From JANMJD01 sp963847945 (GTDB lineage Bacteria > Actinomycetota > Acidimicrobiia > Acidimicrobiales > Ilumatobacteraceae), in NCBI GenBank assembly GCA_963847945.1, contig CAWKBX010000017.1, positions 62,001-126,000 on the forward strand: a stretch of 64,000 nt of DNA, in the 5' to 3' direction. The position numbers and the translations under genes were made by a program. Below the pieces are notes generated by a model that was given only the letters and a program-made list of their open reading frames with translations, had not been told where the DNA came from and searched no databases. Positions 53,801 to 62,689 of the stretch are shown piece by piece (within the stretch, counting starts at the first letter, position 1; every line of letters starts with the position of its first letter).

Positions 53801-56222
53801 GGCCGCGCTGGCGGTCGACGGCGATCCGACGACGGCGTGGCAGGCTCCGAGCACGGTCGACGCGGCGCTGACGATTCGATTCGACCCCCAGACGGTCTCA
53901 ACCGTGCGGGTCCGCAGCCGCCCGGAATTCGGGTTCTTGCCGATGACCGATGTCAAGATCACCATTGGGTCGCGCACGGTGACCTCCAGGTTCCAGCCGC
54001 CCGCTGGATGTGTCGAGGCCGACGTCTCGCCGAGGTGCATTCCGGTGGCGATGGCGCGGTTCGGACGGGGAATCGAGACGGATCGCCTCATCGTTCGGGT
54101 CGGCGAGGTTCCTGCGTCGTTCGATCTCAACGCGGCGTGGGTTCGCATCGACGAAGTGGAGTTGAACGGCAGCCCCAACGCCCGGTTGGAACCGGCGGCA
54201 CCATTGAACGGCGCCTGCCACGACCTGGGCCTGCGTCTCGGCTCGTCGCCGACAACGGTCGCCACCGTCACGACCCGCGTCTCAGGTACGGTCGGTCAAC
54301 TGCTGTCGGGTGCCGACATCGGAATCGCCTCATGTAGCGAGCTGCGGCTCCCGCAGGGCTGGCACGTGATGCAGTCGAACCATCCGATCACCGATCGGCT
54401 TTCGATGACGACGACCGATCGCGCGCCCCAGCCCACGCCGCCTGATCCGAGCGCACCAACGACGATTTCCGAGGAGTCTGCGGGCGAGATCAGGCTCCGA
54501 TCGGCCACCGGTGAGCCCAGCCGAGCGGTGCTCGTGAACTCGTTCGACCCCCAGTGGGAGATGTCGGTCAACGGGGGGCCATATCGATCATCGACCGCTG
54601 CTGATGCCGTGAACAGCTGGGATCTGACGACGCTGGGTCCGATTGACCTCCGGTTCCGCTACCGGCCCGACATTGCCTTCGGCCGGGCGTTCCTTGTCTC
54701 GCTCCTCGGCGTCGGCCTGAGCGTGTGGCTGATGTCGCGCCGTCCGCGTCGTATCCTGACGCGAGTTGCGACGTTGGACCGGCGGGGGATCAGCGAACCC
54801 ACCGCGGCTGAGTCCGTACCGGGCGACGATCCACACCGACGTCATCTGGGGCTGAGTTCAGGGCAACTGGTCGCGTTCGTCGGTGTCGGCCTTCTCGGAA
54901 CGGCGATCATTGGACCCTCCGCCGTGCTCCTCGCAGCCGCCACGATCTGGCTCGTCGGGCGAACCGAGCGGGCTGAGCGCCTGCTTGCCTCCGCGACCCT
55001 GTTGATGATCGCCGTGGCCTGGTTGGTGTCGGCGCTGCAGGCGCGTCCCCAGCTGCGCCAGTTGTCGCTCGGATACACCGGCATGCGCACGGCGGCAAAC
55101 GAGTTCGGCGCCGTCGGTGGGGTCTTGCTCATGCTGCTGGTGACGTCGCTGGTCTGGCGTGATCGTCCGAGCGGCCAAGCTCGGTACGAACGAGCTGAGA
55201 TTCGGTCGCTTCGGCGCACGACGGCTGCCGCGTATCTGGGTTCTCTGCGACGGGTGATGGTGCCTGCCGGGGTGGCGACGGCGGTCGCATTGGCGCTCGG
55301 AGCCTGGTCGAACCGGGTTGCTCTCCCGGTGGAGTACGCCGCCCTCGTCGCCAATCTCCGGCGAGGGTCGGCGTATACATTGGCGGTTGGATTCGGCCCA
55401 CCGGCGCTCGATACCGCGCCGCTCGCGCCTTCGTTTCAGGCGTTCCTCCCGAGCATTGGCGTCCCCGGTCTCCTTGCGGTGGTGACCTTGGCGACCGCGC
55501 TAGTCGTATACCGCCTGGCATCTGACCGCGGCGGTCGCCGCGCCGGTCTTGTTGCCCTCGGAGTGTTTGCCATACTCCCCTCGACGTGGGATGGGTCGCT
55601 GGCGACGCTGGTCGCGGGCTGGTGTGTTCTCGTCGCGGTGGGTTTGACCGGGCAGCATCGATGGACGTTGTCGCGTTCCTTTGGCGTCGGCGTGCTGGTG
55701 GCGGCCGCCGTACTCGCACGACCCGATGCGGTGGTGGTAGCCGTCGTCATCGCCACGATCTGGATGCGACGGCGCTTCGACCGTTTGGCCGGGGCATGCG
55801 CGGTCCTCGGCTGTGTCGTGGGACTTGCCCCGTGGGCGAACTTCGTCTGGTCGCAGGGTGAGGCCCCATGGTTGACCCAGCGATGGTCGGCGATGCTCGC
55901 CGATCCGTTTGCGGAGTTGATCGCCGGGGTGCGCGCCCAACACCTGGTCGCGGCGGTTGTCGTGATGCTGGCCGCCGTGCTCATTCGCCGACGCCAGGTG
56001 GTCACCGTGGGGGTGGAGGAATTCCTGTCCATCGTGGCGGCGTCGATGGCCCTCGGGTTCGTCGCGGTCGCCGTCGACGTGCCCCGTGATCCGCTGGCAT
56101 GGGCCGGCCCGGCGGTCGCCGTGTCGGTTGCTGTGCTGTGGCACCGATGGGCCGGGTCAGCCCATTCGACTGTCGGCAAGCGCCAGAAAGTCGGCGAACA
56201 GCGCGTCGGCGCGTCGGCGTAG
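50843..56222 (+). CDS. Very large AftD-like (DUF3367) membrane glycosyltransferase, apparent 1-base insertion
   Basis: About 1792 residues after removing one T from the run at 51344-51347, which joins AIVAFGPF to LPVFLIPSNLYFQYAL. The N-terminal membrane domain (about 40-455) resembles alpha-(1,3)-arabinofuranosyltransferase AftD: an acidic first loop, NADMPGLVANVLPI, and an ALKSFRNTYKLGLGM segment. Two galactose-binding-like (F5/8C) domains follow near 750-870 (ALAFDGDPTTKWELNRIEV) and 980-1110 (ALAVDGDPTTAWQAPS). A second large block of helices covers about 1275-1760. It is larger than mycobacterial AftD and probably elongates a wall polysaccharide from polyprenyl-sugar donors. Confidence 0.75.
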
Positions 56223-56841
56223 GGTGGCCAATTCAGGGTCGTTCAGCAGTTGATGGGCGGCGTCACGCATCAGCGCACGATGCTCGACCGGCCATGGGGC
56301 GCTCGTGGGCTCGCCGTCATGCACCTTCAGATGATGGGCCACGATCGCCTGGCGAACGCTGCTCGCCGAATCATGCGTCCACCGTGCCGGATCAATGATC
56401 GGACCGAATCGATCGTTCAGTCGTCGGATGACGCTGGCCATGTCGTCGACGAGTTCCGGCAACGAGGTGATGACGAACCCGGCTGCCAACGGTCGAAGTA
56501 CCTCGTAGTGATGGATCCATTCGTTCAGCGCACTGCGAGCCGAGACGTGGGGAGCGGCGACGAGCAGCGAACACACCGCATCGTCGGGTTGCCGGATGAC
56601 CACCAGCGTGGGGAGCGCGGCGGCGTACGGCGTGGCGGACCTGGCTGGGCGTGTGCACATGGCTGGCCACGTGGGCCTCGGGTACGTCGGCGAGTACGTG
56701 GCGCAGGGCGAACGCGGCGTACGTGTTGCCCGAGCGGGGAAATCCTTCGACCACCACGGTGGTCGAGCGTCGGATGCGTCGGCTGGTTCCGAGCGGGGTG
56801 GATCGCAGCACGACGGGCAGAAAGATGGGTGAGTCGCCCAT
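56157..56841 (-). CDS. Sulfotransferase-like protein, apparent 1-base insertion
   Basis: The N-terminal part contains TTVVVEGFPRSGNTYAAFAL (residues 28-47). FPRSGNTY is the PAPS 5'-phosphosulfate-binding loop of sulfotransferases. The frame breaks around 56620-56627. Skipping one base continues with AAALPTLVVIRQPDDAVCSLL, equivalent to the 3'-phosphate-binding strand (VxRxPxD), and a helical C-terminus to residue 227. It lies opposite and overlaps the end of the AftD-like gene by 66 bp. With cysDNC-cysQ upstream it could sulfate a surface glycan. The ATG at 56841 is the simplest start; one at 56928 would overlap the divergent gene. Confidence 0.7.
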
Positions 56842-56908
56842 GGCGCGCCGAATTCTGCGCAGGACGCGCCGACAGGGGGCCGGAAGCCGGCCCGCCGATC
56901 TCGTCTCT

Positions 56909-58888
56909 ATGAACTCCACACCGCCCACGTCAAGCGATTCTGTTCCACGCCACGTGACGATCCACTACGGAGCGGATCTTGGCGACGCCGACGTGATCGG
57001 CGACGGCAGCATTGGAGCGAGGCCGTCGGGATGGCGGGGCCGACTGGTCCGGTGGCCGCCACCTACCATTGCCGCGCTGCTGATTACCGGCCCGATTCTG
57101 CGGCCCGGATCCGTGTTCAACCTCGATCTGATTCTGCCGCCTCGGCTAGAGATCCCGGCCGGATTCTGGGGGCTCGGGCCCGAACTGCCCCGTCGGCTTC
57201 CGCTGTGGACGTTCTTGTCGGTTGCTTCACGGGTTGTTCCGGCCGACGCGATCGGCAAGGCGGTGATGGTCGCCTGCCTCGTGGGGGCGTGGCTCGGTAT
57301 GGTGCGACTGGTGCAGGGGCTGGGCCCGTTCGCCAGCCATGTTGCCGGGGCCCTGTACGCCCTGAGCCCGTTCATCCTCACCCGCACCGCGGTCGGACAT
57401 TTCATGGTGACCATTCCCCACGCCGCCCTTCCATGGGTGCTCCCGGTGATGCTTCGCCCTGGTAGACGGCCATTGCACACGTTCGTGGCGGCGTCAGTTC
57501 TGGCGGTCGGAGGGCACTTCGGAGGATCGCTGGCGATGGTCGTGCTCCTCGCAGCAGCCCTCGTCGGTGACCGGCGGCGATGGTGGCGAGGCCTCCTCGT
57601 GACGGTCTGCGCCCAGTTGGTTTGGCTGGTGCCGGGTCTGCTGGTCTGGTGGAGCGGGGCGTCGAACCCGTCGGGCGGCATTGCCTTTCATACCGTCGCG
57701 GCCGGTCCATTGGGGCTTGCCCGGCTATCGGCCGGAGGTGGATTTTGGAACACCTACTTCCAGGCCGGCGGCTCCGGCGTACTCGAAGCGGCCGCCGGGG
57801 CGGCGTTGCTCACCCTGGCGATCGTCGGCTCCCGAGACCTGCCGGTACCGATACGCCGTCCGATGATCGTGCTCGGCGGTTTCGGCTGGTTCGTGGCCGC
57901 GGCGTCGGCGATTCCCGGGGTTCAAGACGGGATCGACACGTTGACCGCCAATCCTGTGGGTGGCGTCTGGAGGGAAGGTCAACGATTGCTCGGGCTGCAC
58001 CTGATCTGGCTTGCTCCTGCCGCGGTCCTCGGGGCGCGTCGGCTGGGTCGGTCGAGTCGACTTCCCGGTTTCGTCGCCGGGGCTATCCGCGCTGCCCCAG
58101 CGGCGGTAGCTCTCGTTCTCGTCATCCCGTCGGTCTGGGGCATCGGTGGCCAGCTGGAGGCAACTCCGATTCCCCCGTCGTGGGGTGCCGTCCGCTCGGC
58201 CGTCCGCAGCGAACCGGGGACCGTTCTGGCGTTGCCGTGGTTTCAATACTTCAATCTGCAGGTGGGAAGTGGCCGCACCCATCGCGTCCTCAACCCCCTG
58301 CCATTGTTCCTCGGTGGCGACGTGCTGTCGTCGAGCAACAACGGCCTCGGGCAGGGAGTTCGTGAACGCGCCGATCCCCGGGAGGTTGCCGCCGAGAGTC
58401 TGGTCCGCCGCATCGACACCGGAGCTCCCACCGGCGGCGGCTTCGCTGATCTCGGCGTCCGCTGGATCGTCGTGCTCAAGAACGGCGGTGGCCACACCTA
58501 CGCCGGTTTGTGGAGCGACCCAGGCTTGGTGAAGGTCGAAGAATCCGATTCCATCGCCCTGTTCCGAGTCGTCGAATGGGTCGGCCCGGGGGTGCTTGCC
58601 GACGGCCGAGCCATCTCGGTCGACCCGCTGCTGCCCTCGGTCGTCAAACCTGCCACCGACGATGCGTTCACCTGGTTCCGGGTCGGCTCGAAGGGCTGGC
58701 GACGAGATGGTCGCTCGGTGTCGATCGATCACCGTGGTGTGCTGGCCGTGCCCGCGGGTTCGGGCGCGGTCTGGAACGTGCTCACGATCCCGTGCGTGCT
58801 CAGCCAACTCGTGCCTTTCTGCGCGGTCCCGGTGTGGTGGCACCGACGTCGCCGACGCCCGCGCGCCCGATTGCATGTCGATCCCTGA
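56909..58888 (+). CDS. Polytopic membrane protein, GT-C-like, of the envelope locus
   Basis: About 659 residues from the ATG at 56909. There is no clear ribosome-binding site, and earlier in-frame starts lie within the divergent sulfotransferase gene. After a hydrophilic N-terminus of about 50 residues come roughly 11-12 helices up to about residue 410. A soluble domain (about 420-640) beginning RSAVRSEPGTVLALPWFQYFNLQ follows, then a final helix and an Arg-rich tail. The architecture, membrane block plus external domain, parallels the AftD-like protein and the 45847 protein. I cannot assign a family with confidence; a glycosyltransferase or glycan-transport role is inferred from context. Confidence 0.6.
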   Translation: MNSTPPTSSDSVPRHVTIHYGADLGDADVIGDGSIGARPSGWRGRLVRWPPPTIAALLITGPILRPGSVFNLDLILPPRLEIPAGFWGLGPELPRRLPLWTFLSVASRVVPADAIGKAVMVACLVGAWLGMVRLVQGLGPFASHVAGALYALSPFILTRTAVGHFMVTIPHAALPWVLPVMLRPGRRPLHTFVAASVLAVGGHFGGSLAMVVLLAAALVGDRRRWWRGLLVTVCAQLVWLVPGLLVWWSGASNPSGGIAFHTVAAGPLGLARLSAGGGFWNTYFQAGGSGVLEAAAGAALLTLAIVGSRDLPVPIRRPMIVLGGFGWFVAAASAIPGVQDGIDTLTANPVGGVWREGQRLLGLHLIWLAPAAVLGARRLGRSSRLPGFVAGAIRAAPAAVALVLVIPSVWGIGGQLEATPIPPSWGAVRSAVRSEPGTVLALPWFQYFNLQVGSGRTHRVLNPLPLFLGGDVLSSSNNGLGQGVRERADPREVAAESLVRRIDTGAPTGGGFADLGVRWIVVLKNGGGHTYAGLWSDPGLVKVEESDSIALFRVVEWVGPGVLADGRAISVDPLLPSVVKPATDDAFTWFRVGSKGWRRDGRSVSIDHRGVLAVPAGSGAVWNVLTIPCVLSQLVPFCAVPVWWHRRRRRPRARLHVDP

Positions 58889-58953
58889 AAGGTGCGGGTT
58901 CGGCCGGTTGGTCCGCAATCGGGTTTGCGGTTGCAAGCCGAGGTCGGTGATGG

Positions 58954-58959
58954 CAGACT
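58954..58959 (+). promoter_or_regulatory. Putative -10 box of the ilv leader transcript
   Basis: CAGACT lies 7 nt before the ATG of the ilv leader peptide, so the leader peptide may be translated from the very 5' end of the mRNA. The same hexamer occurs 6 nt before the Rrf2 start. Confidence 0.4.
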
Positions 58960-58966
58960 TGTGTCG

Positions 58967-59017
58967 ATGTCACGCCGCACTGCGCCCTTCGCGATCAACG
59001 TCGTAGTACTCACCTAG
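58967..59017 (+). CDS. ilvBNC leader peptide (16 residues)
   Basis: A short reading frame MSRRTAPFAINVVVLT followed by TAG. Five of its last seven residues are Ile, Val, Val, Val and Leu, exactly the amino acids made through the downstream ilvBNC genes, placed just before a hairpin and a terminator. Such peptides stall the ribosome when branched-chain aminoacyl-tRNAs are scarce and thereby prevent termination. No Shine-Dalgarno is seen; the CAGACT box suggests leaderless translation. This composition is very unlikely by chance in this position. Confidence 0.82.
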   Translation: MSRRTAPFAINVVVLT

Positions 59018-59080
59018 GCACACCGGCTTTTGCCGTGTGTGCCTGACGAACCTCCCATTTCGGGAGGTTTTCTTGTTTTT
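59016..59080 (+). terminator. ilv transcription attenuator
   Basis: The first hairpin overlaps the leader stop codon: AGGCACACCGGC (59016-59027) with GCCG-T-GTGTGCCT (59032-59044) around TTTT. The second is an intrinsic terminator: AACCTCCC (59049-59056), loop ATTTC, GGGAGGTT (59062-59069), then a U-rich tail to 59080. A ribosome stalled on the Val codons would cover the first hairpin's 5' arm and change folding. Together with the leader peptide this gives control of ilvB by branched-chain amino-acid supply. Confidence 0.82.
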
Positions 59081-59167
59081 AGCCCTTGGTTTGGCCTGCC
59101 CCGCCGGGCGTAGGCCGATCCACTCAGTACGATTCCACCGCCGTTTACCAAGTACCAGGAGACCACC

Positions 59168-60916
59168 ATGAAGCTCACCGGGGCCCAGGCCCTCATCAAG
59201 AGCCTCGAAATGGAGCAGACCGAGGTCATCTTCGGCCTCCCTGGCGGGTGCATCCTCCCCGCCTACGATCCGCTGCTCGACTCGTCGATCCGTCACATTC
59301 TGGTGCGTCACGAGCAAGGTGCCGGCCACATGGCCGAGGGCTACGCCCACGTGACCGGTCGCCCCGGTGTGGTGATGGTCACCTCCGGTCCGGCGGCGAC
59401 CAACATGGTGACGCCGTTGTGCGACGCCTACATGGACTCGATCCCGATGGTGTGCATCACCGGGCAGGTGCCGACGACGGCAATCGGCACCGATGCTTTC
59501 CAGGAGTGCGACACGGTCGGTATCACCCGCTCGGTCACCAAGCACAACGAACTGGTGATGTCGGCGCAAGACCTGCCGCTGATTGTCCGCCAGGCATTCC
59601 ACATCGCCACTACCGGCCGCCCTGGTCCCGTGCTGATCGACGTTCCCAAGGACGTGCTGACCAGCTCGATGGAGTGGTACTGGCCGACCGATGCCGAGGT
59701 GGCCGAGTCGCTGCCCGGCTACCGTCCGACGACCAAGGGCCACCCGCGGATGATCCGCGAGGCCGCCAAGCTGATCCTCGAGTCCGAGCGGCCGATCCTC
59801 TATGTCGGCGGCGGCATTCTCAAGGCCCGCGCCGCCGAGGTCCTGCGTGAGCTGGCGGAACTCACTCAGATCCATGTGGTGACGACGTTGATGGCCCGTG
59901 GTGCCTTTCCCGACAGCCATCCGCTGTGCCTCGGCATGCCCGGCATGCACGGCAACGCCACGGCGATCACATCGATGCAGCAGTCCGATTTGTTGATCAA
60001 CCTCGGGGCCCGCTTCGACGACCGGATCACCGGCAAGGTGTCGTCGTTCGCTCCCGAAGCCAAGATCATCCACGTCGACATCGACCCGGCCGAGCAGGGC
60101 AAGGTCCGCCGCCCCGACGTCCCCATCGTCGGCGATTGCCGCCAGGTCATCGAGGAGTTGATCAAGGAGATCCGGGCGATGCTCGGAGCCGGCGAAACGC
60201 AGGCCGATACCGGCGTGTGGAAAAGCCGGGTCTCGGGCTGGCGCGAGCAGTTTCCCTTGCACTACGAACCATCGGAGCCGGGCGAGGCGCTCAAGCCGCA
60301 GTTCTGCCTTGAGAACCTGCGCGACATGGCCCCGCCCGACACGATCCTCGTCTCCGGAGTCGGCCAGCATCAGATGTGGTCGAGCCAGTACTGGCACTTC
60401 GAGAAGCCCTACACCTGGGTCAACTCGGGTGGGCTGGGCACGATGGGCTTCTCGGTGCCCGCAGCCATCGGTGCCAAGGTCGGCCGCCCCGACGCCACCG
60501 TGTGGGCGATCGACGGCGACGGCTGTTTCCAGATGACCGCTCAAGAGCTGGTCACTGCCGCCGTTGAGCGGATTCCGGTGAAGGTCGCCATCTTGAACAA
60601 CTCGTACCTCGGCATGGTTCGCCAGTGGCAGGAGATGTTCTACGACGAGCGTTACTCCGAGGTGTATCTGTCGCCCGACCTGCCCGATTTCGTCAAGTGG
60701 GCCGAGGCGATGGGTTGCGTCGGGATCCGCGTCGACTCGCCTGAAGAGGTGCAGCCGGCGATCGACAAGGCCAACTCGATCAATGACCGTCCCGTCGTCA
60801 TCGACTTCCGTGTCGATGCCCGCGAGAAGGTCTTCCCGATGGTTCCCGCCGGCTTCTCCAACGACGACGTCGTCCTCCACCCCGCCCAGCTGAATGTTCG
60901 AGGCAATCTGAAATGA
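59168..60916 (+). CDS. ilvB: Acetolactate synthase large subunit
   Basis: A 582-residue ThDP enzyme that condenses two pyruvates, or pyruvate and 2-ketobutyrate, in the first common step of branched-chain amino-acid synthesis. The catalytic Glu49 lies in RHEQGAGHMAEGYA. The FAD-region motifs are conserved, and the ThDP motif runs from GDGCFQMTAQELVTA near residue 450 to NNSYLGMVRQW. AGGAG 6-7 nt upstream supports the ATG at 59168. It is preceded by the attenuator and followed by ilvN and ilvC. Confidence 0.97.
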   Translation: MKLTGAQALIKSLEMEQTEVIFGLPGGCILPAYDPLLDSSIRHILVRHEQGAGHMAEGYAHVTGRPGVVMVTSGPAATNMVTPLCDAYMDSIPMVCITGQVPTTAIGTDAFQECDTVGITRSVTKHNELVMSAQDLPLIVRQAFHIATTGRPGPVLIDVPKDVLTSSMEWYWPTDAEVAESLPGYRPTTKGHPRMIREAAKLILESERPILYVGGGILKARAAEVLRELAELTQIHVVTTLMARGAFPDSHPLCLGMPGMHGNATAITSMQQSDLLINLGARFDDRITGKVSSFAPEAKIIHVDIDPAEQGKVRRPDVPIVGDCRQVIEELIKEIRAMLGAGETQADTGVWKSRVSGWREQFPLHYEPSEPGEALKPQFCLENLRDMAPPDTILVSGVGQHQMWSSQYWHFEKPYTWVNSGGLGTMGFSVPAAIGAKVGRPDATVWAIDGDGCFQMTAQELVTAAVERIPVKVAILNNSYLGMVRQWQEMFYDERYSEVYLSPDLPDFVKWAEAMGCVGIRVDSPEEVQPAIDKANSINDRPVVIDFRVDAREKVFPMVPAGFSNDDVVLHPAQLNVRGNLK

Positions 60917-60972
60917 CCGTTCTTAGTGGCGGGCTCGTCGTCCGCTGCGATTTCTCCTCGCGCCGCCTGCGA

Positions 60973-61008
60973 CTCGTCGCTGGCGCTTCCCTCGTCGCTG
61001 GCGCTTCC
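60973..61008. repeat. Two tandem 18-bp repeats between ilvB and ilvN
   Basis: CTCGTCGCTGGCGCTTCC occurs twice in tandem at 60973-60990 and 60991-61008, with a partial third copy. The 124-nt ilvB-ilvN gap is unusually long for this operon and is explained by this element. Its TCGCTGGCGCT core matches the reverse complement of the sequence at 44401-44412, and it resembles the 18-bp array at 971. Confidence 0.7.
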
Positions 61009-61040
61009 CTCGTCGGCTGTGCGCAACCCGGAGGCCTCTC

Positions 61041-61592
61041 ATGACCGCTCTTCCTGCCGCCGGGCGACCGGCGCATCACATCCTGTCGGTCCTGGTCGAG
61101 AACCGGGCCGGCGTGCTCGCTCGGGTGGCATCGCTGTTCGCCCGGCGCGGGTTCAACATCTTCTCGTTGGCCGTCGCCCCGACGGAGGACGAGCGCTACA
61201 GCCGGATCACCATCGTCGTCGACATCGAGTCGACGCCCTTGGAGCAGATGACCAAGCAGCTGTTCAAGCTGATCGACGTCGTCAAGATCTCCGAGCTCGA
61301 CCCACGCACCTCGGTGGAGCGCGAACTGCTGCTCGCCACCGTGCGGACCGAGACCTCGGGTCGCGGTCAGGTGATGGAACTCGTGCAAATCTTCGAGGCC
61401 AAGGTGCTCGCCGTGGGCGCCGGGGCGATGACGGTGTCCCTTGAGGGCAATCCCGACAAACTCGACGATTTTGAAGATCTCCTGCGTGCCCATGGCATCG
61501 TGGAGTTACAGCGCACCGGACGGGTCGCGCTTCCCAAATTGGAACGTGACAGCGCACGCAGTGTGCGCCCACTGAAAGGAAAGGCGAGCTAG
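61041..61592 (+). CDS. ilvN: Acetolactate synthase small (regulatory) subunit
   Basis: A 183-residue regulatory subunit. The N-terminal ACT domain HILSVLVENRAGVLARVASLFARRGFNI binds valine and gives feedback inhibition. The C-terminal half (ELLLATVRTETSGRGQVMELVQIFEAKVL) is the ALS_ss_C domain that activates the large subunit. It starts at the ATG at 61041 after the repeat-containing gap. The ilvC start follows directly after its stop codon. Confidence 0.95.
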   Translation: MTALPAAGRPAHHILSVLVENRAGVLARVASLFARRGFNIFSLAVAPTEDERYSRITIVVDIESTPLEQMTKQLFKLIDVVKISELDPRTSVERELLLATVRTETSGRGQVMELVQIFEAKVLAVGAGAMTVSLEGNPDKLDDFEDLLRAHGIVELQRTGRVALPKLERDSARSVRPLKGKAS

Positions 61593-62621
61593 ATGGCTGC
61601 CAAGATGTACTACGAAGCCGACGCTGATCCGTCGATCATTCGGGGCCGCAAGGTCGCGATCATCGGCTACGGCTCGCAGGGGCACGCCCATGCGCTCAAC
61701 CTGAAGGAGTCAGGTGTGCAGGTCGTCATCGGCCTGCGCGAGGGTTCCAAGTCGGCCGCCAAGGCCGAGGCGGCCGGGCTCAAGGTCATGTCGATCAAGG
61801 ACGCTGCCAAGTGGGCGAACGTGATCATGATGACGATGCCCGACACCGAGCAGAAGGCCACCTACGAGGCCGACATCAAGCCGTTCATGCGCAAGGGCAA
61901 GGCCCTCGCCTTCGCTCACGGCTTCAACATCCGCTTCAAGCGCATCCGCCCGCCGAAGTCGGTCGACGTGATCATGATCGCCCCCAAGGGCCCGGGTCAC
62001 CTCGTACGCCGTACCTATACCGAGGGTGGCGGCGTGCCGTGCCTCATCGCCGTCGAGAACGACGCGTCGGGGCAGGCCAAAGAGATCGCCCTCTCGTACG
62101 CCGATGCCATCGGCGGCGCCCGCGCCGGCGTGATCGAGACCACGTTCACCGAAGAGACCGAGACCGACTTGTTCGGCGAGCAGGCCGTGTTGTGCGGTGG
62201 CGTCACGTCGCTGGTGCAGGCCGGGTTCGAGACCCTCGTCGAGGCTGGCTACCAGCCCGAGATGGCCTACTTCGAGTGCCTCCACGAGGTAAAGCTGATC
62301 GTCGACCTGATGTACGAAGAGGGCATCGCCGGCATGCGCTACTCGATCTCCGACACCGCCGAGTACGGCGACGTCACTCGCGGCCCGCGCATCGTCAACG
62401 CCAAGACCAAGCTTGAGATGAAGAAGATTCTCAAGGAGATCACCTCGGGCAAGTTCGCCAAGGAATGGATCGCCGAGTCGGAAGGTGGCCGCGCCAAGTT
62501 CAACGAGCTGCGCGCCGAAGGTGCCAAGCATCAGATCGAAGAGGTGGGCACTCAGCTCCGCTCGATGATGCCGTGGATCTCGGCCGGCAAGCAGAAGGTT
62601 GCCGAAGCGTCCGGCGGCTGA
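61593..62621 (+). CDS. ilvC: Ketol-acid reductoisomerase (class I)
   Basis: A 342-residue enzyme that rearranges and reduces acetolactate and acetohydroxybutyrate. The dinucleotide-binding loop is IIGYGSQGHAHALNLKESG near residues 23-41, with LREGSKS downstream. The catalytic domain motifs are AVLCGGVTSLVQAGFETLVEAGYQPEMAYFE, then LIVDLMYEEG with magnesium-binding acidic residues, and SDTAEYG. Length fits class I (short) enzymes. GGAAAGG upstream overlaps the ilvN end. A strong hairpin follows the gene. Confidence 0.97.
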   Translation: MAAKMYYEADADPSIIRGRKVAIIGYGSQGHAHALNLKESGVQVVIGLREGSKSAAKAEAAGLKVMSIKDAAKWANVIMMTMPDTEQKATYEADIKPFMRKGKALAFAHGFNIRFKRIRPPKSVDVIMIAPKGPGHLVRRTYTEGGGVPCLIAVENDASGQAKEIALSYADAIGGARAGVIETTFTEETETDLFGEQAVLCGGVTSLVQAGFETLVEAGYQPEMAYFECLHEVKLIVDLMYEEGIAGMRYSISDTAEYGDVTRGPRIVNAKTKLEMKKILKEITSGKFAKEWIAESEGGRAKFNELRAEGAKHQIEEVGTQLRSMMPWISAGKQKVAEASGG

Positions 62622-62640
62622 TTCGCCAGCACTAGGTGAG

Positions 62641-62670
62641 GCCGGTGTTGTCCCGTTGGGCAACACCGGC
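62641..62670 (+). terminator. Terminator hairpin after ilvC
   Basis: GCCGGTGTTG (62641-62650) pairs perfectly over 10 bp with CAACACCGGC (62661-62670) around TCCCGTTGGG, 20 nt after the ilvC stop. The following bases CCTCGTCGTTTTA contain a short T run, so this is a good intrinsic terminator for the ilvBNC transcript. Confidence 0.75.
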
Positions 62671-62689
62671 CCTCGTCGTTTTACGGGGT

